Positions 15,940 through 23,466 of a stretch of DNA of 64,000 nt are shown here, in pieces (position 1 is the stretch's first letter; every line of letters begins with the position of its first letter). The translations under genes were made by a program, and so were the position numbers. Below the pieces are notes generated by a model, which made no database searches, was not told where the DNA came from, and saw only the letters and a list, made by a program, of their open reading frames with translations. The stretch is from Neobacillus niacini (GTDB lineage: Bacteria; Bacillota; Bacilli; Bacillales; Cytobacillaceae): assembly GCF_019749295.1 (NCBI RefSeq), contig NZ_JACWFG010000005.1, positions 175,259 through 239,258 of the forward strand. Reading direction: 5' to 3'.

Positions 15940-16308
15940 TGCAATTTCGTATACCCAGCTATTCATCCCGCCCGTCATATTATATATATTTGTAAAGCTA
16001 TTGCTTGTTAGAATCTCACTAGCTTGTGTAGATCGATTTCCACTACGGCAAACCACTAGGTAAGGTTCAGTTTTATCTAAATCATTCAATTTATTTTCTA
16101 GCTCTTGAAGTGGTACCAATAGGGCATTAGGAATGTGGCCATCTTGATACTCTTCAGGTGTTCGAACATCCAGTACAACAACTTCCTTGTTATCGATGAG
16201 TTTCTTTGCCTCATCTGAAGATATATTTCGATATCCCTCGGTACTTATTCCACATGCAGCAAGGATTAAGAGGAATGCTATTACAAATATGAGCCTGAAT
16301 CGATTCAT
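15934..16308 (-). CDS. Rhodanese lipoprotein
   Basis: 124 residues with a lipoprotein signal (LILAAC lipobox, Cys near residue 19), then one rhodanese domain with VVVLDVRTPEEYQDGHI and active-site loop CRSGNRSTQA. It would be anchored on the outer face of the membrane, which makes it the extracytoplasmic member of this sulfur locus. The start at 16308 has AAGGTGG 8 nt upstream; the GTG at 16320 lies within that site. Its promoter region carries an operator-like palindrome. Confidence 0.87.
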   Translation of the reverse strand: MNRFRLIFVIAFLLILAACGISTEGYRNISSDEAKKLIDNKEVVVLDVRTPEEYQDGHIPNALLVPLQELENKLNDLDKTEPYLVVCRSGNRSTQASEILTSNSFTNIYNMTGGMNSWVYEIAK

Positions 16309-16355
16309 TAAAATAACCACCTTTTTTATAATAAATACTCAATCATTTGTAAGTC

Positions 16356-16375
16356 TTATTATACCTCATAGGGTA
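16356..16375 (-). promoter_or_regulatory. Promoter -10 and operator of the rhodanese lipoprotein gene
   Basis: On the minus strand TATAAT directly follows TACCCTATGAGGTA (plus 16362-16375, arms TACCT/GGGTA). The -35 box is weak. This ties the divergent gene to the same repressor. Confidence 0.6.
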
Positions 16376-16463
16376 ACGTTATTTTCGACTGATATTTGAC
16401 TAAAAAACAACAATATTAATTCTAGACCTTAGGTATGATATAATTATTTTCCTTGGCAGGGGC

Positions 16464-16512
16464 AAAAAAAAAGAAGCAGGGTTCATGATAAATGATCTCT
16501 GCTTCTTTTTTT
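16464..16512. terminator. Free-standing bidirectional terminator
   Basis: AGAAGCAG (16472-16479) pairs with CTGCTTCT (16499-16506), flanked by an A8 tract and a T-run. It sits between two divergent promoters and may insulate the sulfur locus from the B12 operon. Confidence 0.7.
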
Positions 16513-16554
16513 ATGCTCATTTGTAAGTGTAGGATTTAATAAAATTTGAAATAG

Positions 16555-16583
16555 TTTACAAAGGAGGAATACTCTACTATAAT
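16555..16583 (+). promoter_or_regulatory. Promoter of the cobalamin operon
   Basis: TTTACA (16555-16560), 17-nt spacer, TATAAT (16578-16583), leading into the riboswitch. Confidence 0.75.
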
Positions 16584-16619
16584 GGCTTTTATAACAAAAA
16601 AATGAATACTAGACAAATA

Positions 16620-16800
16620 GGTTTCTTAAATAATCAGCAAGATTTATTTAAGACTAAGAGGGAAGTTGGTGAAAGTCCAACACGGTCCCGCCACTGTAAG
16701 CGAGAAGGAAGGTTATAGATATCCACTGTGTTTTTTAACATGGGAAGGAATAATCGACCGATGATTCGCAAGTCAGGAGACCTGCCTATTATGTTTTTTA
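16620..16800 (+). ncRNA. Cobalamin (AdoCbl) riboswitch
   Basis: Carries the conserved GGGAAGTTGGTGAAAGTCC segment, the GCCACTG element at 16690-16696 and the B12-box sequence AGTCAGGAGACCTGCC at 16771-16786, in the usual order. It controls the B12 uptake and salvage operon that follows. Confidence 0.95.
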
Positions 16801-16925
16801 AGCTTCCTCGAGGAAAGGAATGTTTAAAGTGCAGGTAATCGATTACGTAATATTTATTATTAATTATGAAGATTGCATGTTATACGCTGTCTATAAGACT
16901 AAGTATTATAAATCTGCCTTTTTAC

Positions 16926-16953
16926 ACGCTTTCCGTAGGAAAAGCGTTTTTTT
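16926..16953 (+). terminator. Riboswitch-controlled terminator
   Basis: ACGCTTTCC/GGAAAAGCGT stem followed by seven T, between the riboswitch and btuF. It is the probable expression platform: cobalamin binding would favour termination. Confidence 0.75.
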
Positions 16954-16984
16954 GTTGTCAAAAAGAAGTAGGAGGAAAAAAGTT

Positions 16985-17983
16985 ATGAAAGAGAAGGTAA
17001 AAAAGTGGGGTTTATTCGGTGTTGTTCTTCTGGTAACCATGGGTTTAATTGTAGGCTGTGGTACACAGGGACAGGACTCAAAAGATAAAGCAGCTGCTAC
17101 CCAAAACAACAAGACAGAAGTCGAAAGGGAAAGTGTAGATCAATTCCCGGTAACAATCACAGACGATGCTAATCGAGAGGTAACGATAGAGAAAGCACCA
17201 GAAACGATTGTTTCGATTCAGACAAGTAATACAGAAATAGCGTTTGCCCTTGGGTTAGGCGATAAAATCATTGGTGTTTCCGATTATGATAACTATCCAC
17301 CTGAAGTAGAAAAAATAGAAAAGGTTGGAGCACAAGATATCAATGCAGAACTTGTTCTCTCACTTCTTCCGGATATGGCGCTTGTAACGGATTATCATTA
17401 CAAAACACACCCGGATGTATTACAAAAGTTTGAAGAAGCTGGGATCGAAGTAATAGTTGTTGGCAGTGCTGCGTCTTTTGAGGATGTGTATAGCAAAATT
17501 GAGATGATTGGTGAGGCTGCCGGAAGTAAGACCGAAGCAGAAGAAATCGTTACGGATATGAAAGAGCGGCTTCAAACAATTAAAGACAAAGCGGCAGGGG
17601 CAGTCATTGATAAAAAGAAAGTTTGGGTAGAAGTTTCACCGGCCCCGGATATTTTTACGACAGGCCAAAACACCTTTATGCATGAGATGCTTGAATCCAT
17701 TCAAGCCGAGAATGCTGCGGGGGATCAAGAGGGTTGGGTAAAGATGACGGAAGAAGAAATAGTAAAATTAAACCCTGATGTGATTATCACAACGTATGGC
17801 TACTATGTAGAAAATCCAACAGCTGGGGTGCTAAAACGCGAAGGATGGGCAGAAGTGCCAGCTATTAAAAATGGAGACATATTTGATGTGGATAGTGATA
17901 CCGTTACGAGACCTGGACCTCGTTTAATTGAAGGAGTCGAGACACTTGCGGAACTTATCTATCCGGAAATTTTCAAACAATAA
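16985..17983 (+). CDS. btuF: Cobalamin ABC transporter substrate-binding lipoprotein
   Basis: 332-residue lipoprotein (LIVGC lipobox, Cys near residue 23) of the TroA/BtuF type. It captures corrinoids outside the cell and hands them to BtuCD. The binding domain starts with FPVTITDDANREVTI and ETIVSIQTSNTEIAFALGLGDKI. ATG 16985 follows GTAGGAGG. The longer open frame from 16820 runs through the riboswitch terminator and is not the start. First gene of the operon. Confidence 0.92.
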   Translation: MKEKVKKWGLFGVVLLVTMGLIVGCGTQGQDSKDKAAATQNNKTEVERESVDQFPVTITDDANREVTIEKAPETIVSIQTSNTEIAFALGLGDKIIGVSDYDNYPPEVEKIEKVGAQDINAELVLSLLPDMALVTDYHYKTHPDVLQKFEEAGIEVIVVGSAASFEDVYSKIEMIGEAAGSKTEAEEIVTDMKERLQTIKDKAAGAVIDKKKVWVEVSPAPDIFTTGQNTFMHEMLESIQAENAAGDQEGWVKMTEEEIVKLNPDVIITTYGYYVENPTAGVLKREGWAEVPAIKNGDIFDVDSDTVTRPGPRLIEGVETLAELIYPEIFKQ

Positions 17984-19016
17984 AATAGCTTGGTTGTATG
18001 TAATAAGCGGAGGGCTTTTACTTGGAATCTGCCTTCTTGGCTTGTTTTATAGTAGTGTAACCGTTACTGTTCCTACTATTTTACATATCATATTAGATAA
18101 AACGTTAAATATGGGTTGGCTGTCCGATGTAGCCAAAAATGAAGAAATGATTATTTGGAATATCCGTCTGCCAAGAGTTCTTCTAGCATTTTGCATAGGA
18201 GCATCCCTCGCATTAGCAGGTGCAGCTTTTCAAGGCCTTTTACGCAATCCATTAGCAGACCCCTATACGATAGGAGTATCCTCTGGTGCCTCCCTGGGCG
18301 CAGTTTTGGTATTGTTTTTCCAAGTAAGTATTGTCGGATTGGGTAGTTTTACACTTCCTGTTGTCGCGATAATATTTGGTTTAATTTCATTATTCATTGT
18401 ATTTGGACTCGTTCGATTGAGCAGTAAAAGTTTAGCGATTGAAACTATTATTCTTGCCGGAATTATTGTTAGTGCCTTTATTGGCTCAATTGTTTCTCTC
18501 ATTATTTCATTAAGTGATAGAGAATCTATGACCCAAATTATCTATTGGCTATATGGGAGTGTTGGAATGAGAGGATGGAGTCATATCCAACTAATCCTGC
18601 CATTTATGCTCATTGGTTCATTTATATTAATCTACCACTATCGAGAATTAAATGCCCTAGCACTGGGTGAGGATGCAGCAGATCATATTGGAGTTGATGT
18701 TAAAAAGGGAAAGACATTTGTTCTGATAGGTGCATCATTATTAACGGGAGCAGCTGTAGCTGTGTCAGGGTCGATCGGATTTGTTGGTCTTGTAATTCCA
18801 CACTTAATCAGACTTGTTACCGGCCCGAATCATCGCCATGTCCTTCCACTATCCATGCTAGTAGGAGGAGCTTTTCTCATATTAGCTGATTTAATGGCAA
18901 GAACGATCATTGCTCCAAAAGAACTGCCCATTGGCGTAATCACTGCCTTAATAGGAGCACCTGTATTTGCTCTACTATTGATTAGAGAACGATTTGGGAA
19001 GGGGGCAAATAAATGA
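17946..19016 (+). CDS. btuC: Cobalamin ABC transporter permease
   Basis: Membrane permease of the FecCD/BtuC family, about 356 residues with roughly ten membrane segments. Motifs: RLPRVLLAFCIGASLALAGAAFQGLLRNPLADPYTIGVSSGA (read in two parts: RLPRVLLAFCIGASL, then GLLRNPLADPYTIGVSSGA) and GFVGLVIPHLIRLVTGPNHR, the loop that contacts the ATPase. TTG 17946 is the likely start because AAGGAG lies 9 nt upstream. It overlaps btuF by 38 nt, so the two are translationally coupled. Confidence 0.9.
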   Translation: MRNLSIRKFSNNKIAWLYVISGGLLLGICLLGLFYSSVTVTVPTILHIILDKTLNMGWLSDVAKNEEMIIWNIRLPRVLLAFCIGASLALAGAAFQGLLRNPLADPYTIGVSSGASLGAVLVLFFQVSIVGLGSFTLPVVAIIFGLISLFIVFGLVRLSSKSLAIETIILAGIIVSAFIGSIVSLIISLSDRESMTQIIYWLYGSVGMRGWSHIQLILPFMLIGSFILIYHYRELNALALGEDAADHIGVDVKKGKTFVLIGASLLTGAAVAVSGSIGFVGLVIPHLIRLVTGPNHRHVLPLSMLVGGAFLILADLMARTIIAPKELPIGVITALIGAPVFALLLIRERFGKGANK

Positions 19017-20356
19017 TCACTGTTCAAAACTTAGTTGGCGGCTATACCCATTTCCCTATCATAAAGGGGCTAGATTTAGAAGTGAAAAAAGGAGAGTTTT
19101 TTGCCCTTCTAGGACCTAATGGAAGTGGGAAGACCACCCTTTTTAAGCTCATTACAGGGCAATTGCCGATATATAGCGGTAACATATCAATCTGTGGTGA
19201 AGAAATTTCAACTCTCTCAAAATTGGAAAAAGCGAAAAAAATGGCTGTTTTAACACAGGAAGTTCAAGTATCGTTTGATTATACCGTTGAAGAAATCATT
19301 AGCCTTGGGCGTTATCCTCATCAAAAGGGAATCTTTAAGCAACTTTCGAAGAAGGACCGTAAAGTTATTGAGGAGGTTATGGAAATAACCCAAATAGGTG
19401 AGTTTCGAAAAACTCAATTCCGAATGATTAGTGGTGGAGAAAAGCAAAGAGTCTTATTGGCCAAGGCTTTAGCACAAGAGCCTGAAATCTTATTATTGGA
19501 TGAGCCTACCAATCATCTTGATATTAAACATACATTTCAAATGTTGAATCTACTAAAAGAACGACAAAAAACGACCGGATTAACCATTTTTGCGATTCTT
19601 CATGATTTGAATGTTGCTTCACTTTATGCAGATCGCGTAGCTTTACTACACAATGGGAGCTTTTTAGAAGCAGGAGAGGTGGATTTGTTAAGGAAAGAAG
19701 ATCAATTAAAGAAGGTTTACGAGGTGAAAGTGAAATCTCAATCACATCCAACTGTTCCTAAACCACAGCTTCTGATGACACCAAACCACTTTTCATCCAG
19801 TCAGTTATTTAACTTTGAAGATTCTTATAAAATAATACAAAGTGAAGATTATCTTCATGTTCATTTTAATCGGCCTTTACGTACCATTTCCAATACTGCC
19901 GTTGGAGCAGGAATACAGTGGTTAAAGCAATTTTGTCAGTTTGAGGGACCAAAACCTGATAAGCAATTGCCTTATGATGCTGGAATCGTGACATCCGCAA
20001 AACTCGAGGATATGGTGATGGTAACGAAAGTAATAGAAGATATCCACATGATGGTAATTGTGACAGGAGGTACAGGTAAATCGATAAACATCATGTTGTT
20101 TATTGATTCCCATTTTACGGATGGTGCCCTTATTGATGGTTACATGTCAGCTGTTGAAGCGAAAGTAAAAACCATGCATGATCTTCAAATGTTTGAGAGT
20201 GGTGAATCATCAGATACCCTTCTACTTGCCCTTACACAGCAAGGAACAAATATAGCTCACGCAGGTTCAGGAACACTTGTCGGAAAAGCAATCGGTCAAA
20301 TGGTGCATGGTGCCATAAAGGAATGTTTCAGCAAATATGCAGAAAAGATACACTAA
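19013..20356 (+). CDS. btuD: Cobalamin ABC ATPase fused to CbiZ amidohydrolase
   Basis: 447-residue fusion. Residues 1 to about 240 are an ABC ATPase: Walker A GPNGSGKTT at 34-42, signature MISGGEKQR, Walker B ILLLDEPTNHLD. Residues about 265-445 are an adenosylcobinamide amidohydrolase (CbiZ) domain: NTAVGAGIQ, DAGIVTSAKLEDMV, VIVTGGTGKSINIMLFID and TQQGTNIAHAGSGTLVG. CbiZ removes the side chain of foreign corrinoids so they can be rebuilt. The fusion couples import and remodelling, as in Bacillus subtilis YvrA. Overlaps btuC by 4 nt. Confidence 0.92.
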   Translation: MITVQNLVGGYTHFPIIKGLDLEVKKGEFFALLGPNGSGKTTLFKLITGQLPIYSGNISICGEEISTLSKLEKAKKMAVLTQEVQVSFDYTVEEIISLGRYPHQKGIFKQLSKKDRKVIEEVMEITQIGEFRKTQFRMISGGEKQRVLLAKALAQEPEILLLDEPTNHLDIKHTFQMLNLLKERQKTTGLTIFAILHDLNVASLYADRVALLHNGSFLEAGEVDLLRKEDQLKKVYEVKVKSQSHPTVPKPQLLMTPNHFSSSQLFNFEDSYKIIQSEDYLHVHFNRPLRTISNTAVGAGIQWLKQFCQFEGPKPDKQLPYDAGIVTSAKLEDMVMVTKVIEDIHMMVIVTGGTGKSINIMLFIDSHFTDGALIDGYMSAVEAKVKTMHDLQMFESGESSDTLLLALTQQGTNIAHAGSGTLVGKAIGQMVHGAIKECFSKYAEKIH

Positions 20357-20384
20357 GATTATAGATTGAAAAGGGGAATGGCAG

Positions 20385-21764
20385 ATGACAGAGCGACGTA
20401 TGGTAATTGCCGGAACTGGCAGCGGTGTGGGGAAAACCACTCTAACTATTGGGTTAATGGCGGCGTTAATGAAAAAGGGCTTAACCGTCCAGGGTTTTAA
20501 ATGCGGACCAGACTATATTGATCCTTCCTATCATTCTGCTGTAACGAAACGAGCCTCCCGTAATCTAGATAGCTGGATGCTGACAAAAGATCTTGTGCTG
20601 GATATTTTCACTCATGGAAGCCGGGGGTCTGATATTTCAATTATCGAAGGGGTTATGGGCTTTTTTGATGGGAAAAGTCCAGAAACCAATGAGGGTAGTA
20701 CAGCAGAAATTAGTATGATTACGAAAAGTCCGGTTTTGCTTGTTGTTAATTGTGAAAGTATGGCGAGAAGTGCTGCTGCAATCGTAAAGGGCTTTCAATT
20801 GTTTACTGAGGGCACTAATATTGCAGCTGTCATTGTCAATAAAGTCGGAAGTGAGGGTCACTTCCTGCTTGTAAAAAAGGCAATTGAGCAGGAATGTCGC
20901 ATTCCTGTTATCGGTTATTTGAAACGAGAAATAGATATTGAGATTCCTGAGAGACATCTTGGACTTATTCCTTCTATGGAAAGAGGGGAATTGGATTCGT
21001 TTTTTGATAAATTAGGTACGCTTATCAGTGAAACTGTGGATATTGAGAAATTACTAGAATTAGCTGTTGCAGAACCGTTAAAGGGTTGTCGAAAGCCATC
21101 CATTTTTGAAAAGCAGAGGGACCATCTAGTGAAAATTGCGGTGGCAAAAGACAGTGCCTTTAATTTCTATTACCCTGAGAATCTAGAAATCATGGAAGCA
21201 AAAGGAATTGAAATAGTGTATTTCTCACCGCTTGGTGATGAGGAGTTACCTGATGATGTTGATGGACTTTATATTGGAGGCGGATTCCCTGAAGAGTTCG
21301 CACAAGACCTAGCTTGTAATCTAAAGGCAAAGCAATCGGTAAAGCAAGCGATAGAAAGTGGATTGCCTACACTTGCCGAATGTGGAGGCTTCATGTATTT
21401 AACTGAGTTCATAGAATCTACGGATGGGAAAAAATACGAAATGGCAGGTGTTATTCCTGGTAATGTACACATGCAAACAAAATTAGCGGCTTTAGGTTAT
21501 CGAGAAATTACTGGACAAAATGCTAATTTTATTCTTGAAGAAATGTGTGCCAGGGGACATGAATTTCATTACTCAAATTTCCATACACTTGAAGAGGATA
21601 TACCTTATGCTTATGAAACAAAAGGCATGGGAGGGATAAATAAAGAAGGGTATTTATTGCATAATTTAGTAGCCGGGTACACTCATTTTCATTTTGCCTC
21701 ATGTCCAGAAATGGTTGAGAATTGGATAAAAAAATGTCTGGAGAATAGGGGGAAACACATATGA
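20385..21764 (+). CDS. cbiA: Cobyrinate a,c-diamide synthase
   Basis: 459-residue ATP- and glutamine-dependent amidase of the CobB/CbiA family. It amidates the a and c side chains of cobyrinate or hydrogenobyrinate. The N-terminal P-loop is GTGSGVGKTT (10-19), with FKCGPDYIDPSYH for substrate. The C-terminal class I glutamine amidotransferase has nucleophile Cys333 in LAECGGFMYL and a His near the end (GYTHFHFAS). The rest of de novo corrin synthesis is absent here, so it probably serves corrinoid salvage. GGGGAATGGC precedes the ATG. Confidence 0.92.
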   Translation: MTERRMVIAGTGSGVGKTTLTIGLMAALMKKGLTVQGFKCGPDYIDPSYHSAVTKRASRNLDSWMLTKDLVLDIFTHGSRGSDISIIEGVMGFFDGKSPETNEGSTAEISMITKSPVLLVVNCESMARSAAAIVKGFQLFTEGTNIAAVIVNKVGSEGHFLLVKKAIEQECRIPVIGYLKREIDIEIPERHLGLIPSMERGELDSFFDKLGTLISETVDIEKLLELAVAEPLKGCRKPSIFEKQRDHLVKIAVAKDSAFNFYYPENLEIMEAKGIEIVYFSPLGDEELPDDVDGLYIGGGFPEEFAQDLACNLKAKQSVKQAIESGLPTLAECGGFMYLTEFIESTDGKKYEMAGVIPGNVHMQTKLAALGYREITGQNANFILEEMCARGHEFHYSNFHTLEEDIPYAYETKGMGGINKEGYLLHNLVAGYTHFHFASCPEMVENWIKKCLENRGKHI

Positions 21765-22309
21765 CTAAACAAATAAATCGAAATGGCTTAACACTTGTTT
21801 ATACGGGTCATGGAAAAGGAAAAACAACATCCTCTTTAGGGTTAGCCCTTCGTGGAATCGGTCGAGGGTTTAAAGTGAAAATCTATCAGTTTATTAAATC
21901 ACCTGAACGTACATATGGAGAACAAATTGCACTAAATAAGCTAGGGGTGGAGATGGTGCAACTGGGAATCGGTTTCACTTGGACAAAAACACCAGAGGAA
22001 CATAGAGAAGCTTTAAAGAAAGGATGGCCGAAAGCAAAGGAAGCGGTAATGAGCGGCGAGTATGATTTGGTAATATTAGACGAACTCAATAATGCATTAG
22101 CCATTGATAAGTTTCCAATTGATGATGTTTTGCCTCTACACGAAGTGATCGATTTAATCAAAAGTAAACCTTCGCATGTTCATTTAGTAATAACCGGAAG
22201 AGATGCCAAGCAAGAAATTAAAGACCTAGCAGATTTAGTTTCAGTTATTGAAGCGGAAAAACATTATTACAATGAAGGCATTCCAGCTGTAAAGGGAATA
22301 GAATTTTAA
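21761..22309 (+). CDS. cobO: Corrinoid adenosyltransferase (CobO/BtuR type)
   Basis: 182-residue enzyme that transfers the 5'-deoxyadenosyl group from ATP to reduced corrinoids. P-loop GHGKGKTTS at residues 16-24, then KVKIYQFIKS and DLVILDELNNALA (Walker B-like) and VHLVITGRDA. Overlaps cbiA by 4 nt. It gives the operon the step that makes adenosylcobalamin, the ligand of the riboswitch. Confidence 0.93.
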   Translation: MTKQINRNGLTLVYTGHGKGKTTSSLGLALRGIGRGFKVKIYQFIKSPERTYGEQIALNKLGVEMVQLGIGFTWTKTPEEHREALKKGWPKAKEAVMSGEYDLVILDELNNALAIDKFPIDDVLPLHEVIDLIKSKPSHVHLVITGRDAKQEIKDLADLVSVIEAEKHYYNEGIPAVKGIEF

Positions 22310-22330
22310 AATTTTGAAGGGGGTTATTAT

Positions 22331-23167
22331 ATGAGATTAATATCCATATGTCCAAGTAATACTGAATTAGCAGCATACTTAGGATTAACATCTTCTCTCG
22401 TAGGAGTGGATAACTATTCGGATTGGCCGGCGGATATTCAATCATTGCCTAGATTGGGACCTGATTTGAATATTGATATGGATAAAGTAGAAGCCTTACA
22501 GCCTGACTTAGTACTAGCCTCTCTCTCCGTACCAGGAATGGAACGCAATATCGAAGAGTTGAAGAAACGAAACATCCCTTTTGTCATTGTTCCTAATCCT
22601 ACCTCATTAACAGAGGTAGGAGAAAGTTTATTATTTGTTGGAGAAGTTACGAACACCTCTGACAAGGCGAATCAATTATTTAAAAAATACAATCGAATAC
22701 TCGAAAACTATCAATCTTTATCTGAGTCAGTACAAAAGCCTGCAACCCTTTATTGGGAATGGTGGGCGAAACCTATTTTTACTCCTGGAGCAACCAATTG
22801 GCTAACACAAATTAGTAAACTTGCAGGGGGAAAAAATGTATTTGAAGATATGGCACAATCAAGTGTTAAAACGGAGTGGGAAGAGGTTGTACAAAGAAAT
22901 CCCGATGTTATTTGTGTTATTTGGGTGGGTGTACAGAAAGAAAAAGTAAATCCAAAGGTCATCCTAAAACGTCCTGGGACGGAAAAAATGAGTGCTATTA
23001 AAAACAATCAATTATATATTTTAGATGAGCCATTATTCTGCAGGCCTTCACCTAGATTGCTGCTCGGACTATTTAAGATAGCGAGTATCCTTCATCCTGA
23101 TATTTACCCGCCATTTAACGAAAATAAAGATCCTTTATTAGATGACGAAGAATTTCTTTTATGGTAA
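22331..23167 (+). CDS. BtuF-like cobalamin-binding protein without signal peptide
   Basis: 278-residue protein with the BtuF/TroA fold: MRLISICPSNTELAAYLGLTSS, VGVDNYSDWP, ALQPDLVLAS, YWEWWAKPIFTPG and the C-terminal RPSPRLLLGLF. Unlike btuF it starts directly with the binding domain and has no signal peptide or lipobox, so it should stay in the cytosol. A role in holding or handing over corrinoid to CbiZ, CbiA or CobO is inference. GAAGGGGG precedes the ATG. Last gene of the operon. Confidence 0.8.
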   Translation: MRLISICPSNTELAAYLGLTSSLVGVDNYSDWPADIQSLPRLGPDLNIDMDKVEALQPDLVLASLSVPGMERNIEELKKRNIPFVIVPNPTSLTEVGESLLFVGEVTNTSDKANQLFKKYNRILENYQSLSESVQKPATLYWEWWAKPIFTPGATNWLTQISKLAGGKNVFEDMAQSSVKTEWEEVVQRNPDVICVIWVGVQKEKVNPKVILKRPGTEKMSAIKNNQLYILDEPLFCRPSPRLLLGLFKIASILHPDIYPPFNENKDPLLDDEEFLLW

Positions 23168-23170
23168 TTA

Positions 23171-23199
23171 TTGAAATATTCTGATTACTAACATATAAT
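23171..23199 (+). promoter_or_regulatory. Strong sigmaA promoter of an unassigned RNA
   Basis: TTGAAA (23171-23176), 17-nt spacer, TATAAT (23194-23199). Confidence 0.8.
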
Positions 23200-23205
23200 G
23201 ATTAC

Positions 23206-23386
23206 AACAACTGGGTGAAACAACGCCATAGCACTGTGGCCAAAGTTGACCCGTAGATAAAAACTTAATCAAAATGACTATTTTCACTTAATCTTCCTTT
23301 GGCGGAGGAGGACGAGTTCTAAATTAGGGTCAGTAATGCAATCAATGGGATACTCATTTGTTTGTTTTGCTGGCTCTTTTTTTGTA
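23206..23386 (+). ncRNA. Structured leader or small RNA, unassigned
   Basis: About 180 nt from the predicted start to a T7 run. The 5' part folds as GGGT (23213-23216), CAAC, GCCA, an 8-nt loop, TGGC, GTTG, ACCC (to about 23252), with opposed GAAA and CAAA internal loops. The 3' part has a G-rich stretch (GGCGGAGGAGGACGAG) and ends in GGGTCAG pairing with CTGGCTC before TTTTTTT, a terminator-like hairpin. It lies 80 nt upstream of the acyl-CoA dehydrogenase gene, so it could be a termination-controlled leader. It does not match a riboswitch class I can name. Confidence 0.55.
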
Positions 23387-23466
23387 TGTAGAGTTGTCAG
23401 ACAGAAGGGATATGTAGGAAGGGATTTCTAGAAAATGCAAATAATGTTAGGAGTGATCTTTAATTG

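Noticed and set aside
23211..23252. Second cobalamin riboswitch (GGTGAAA and CACTGTGG resemble B12-box pieces)
   Set aside because: The full GCCACTG element and the AGTCAGGAGACC box are missing and the fold differs.
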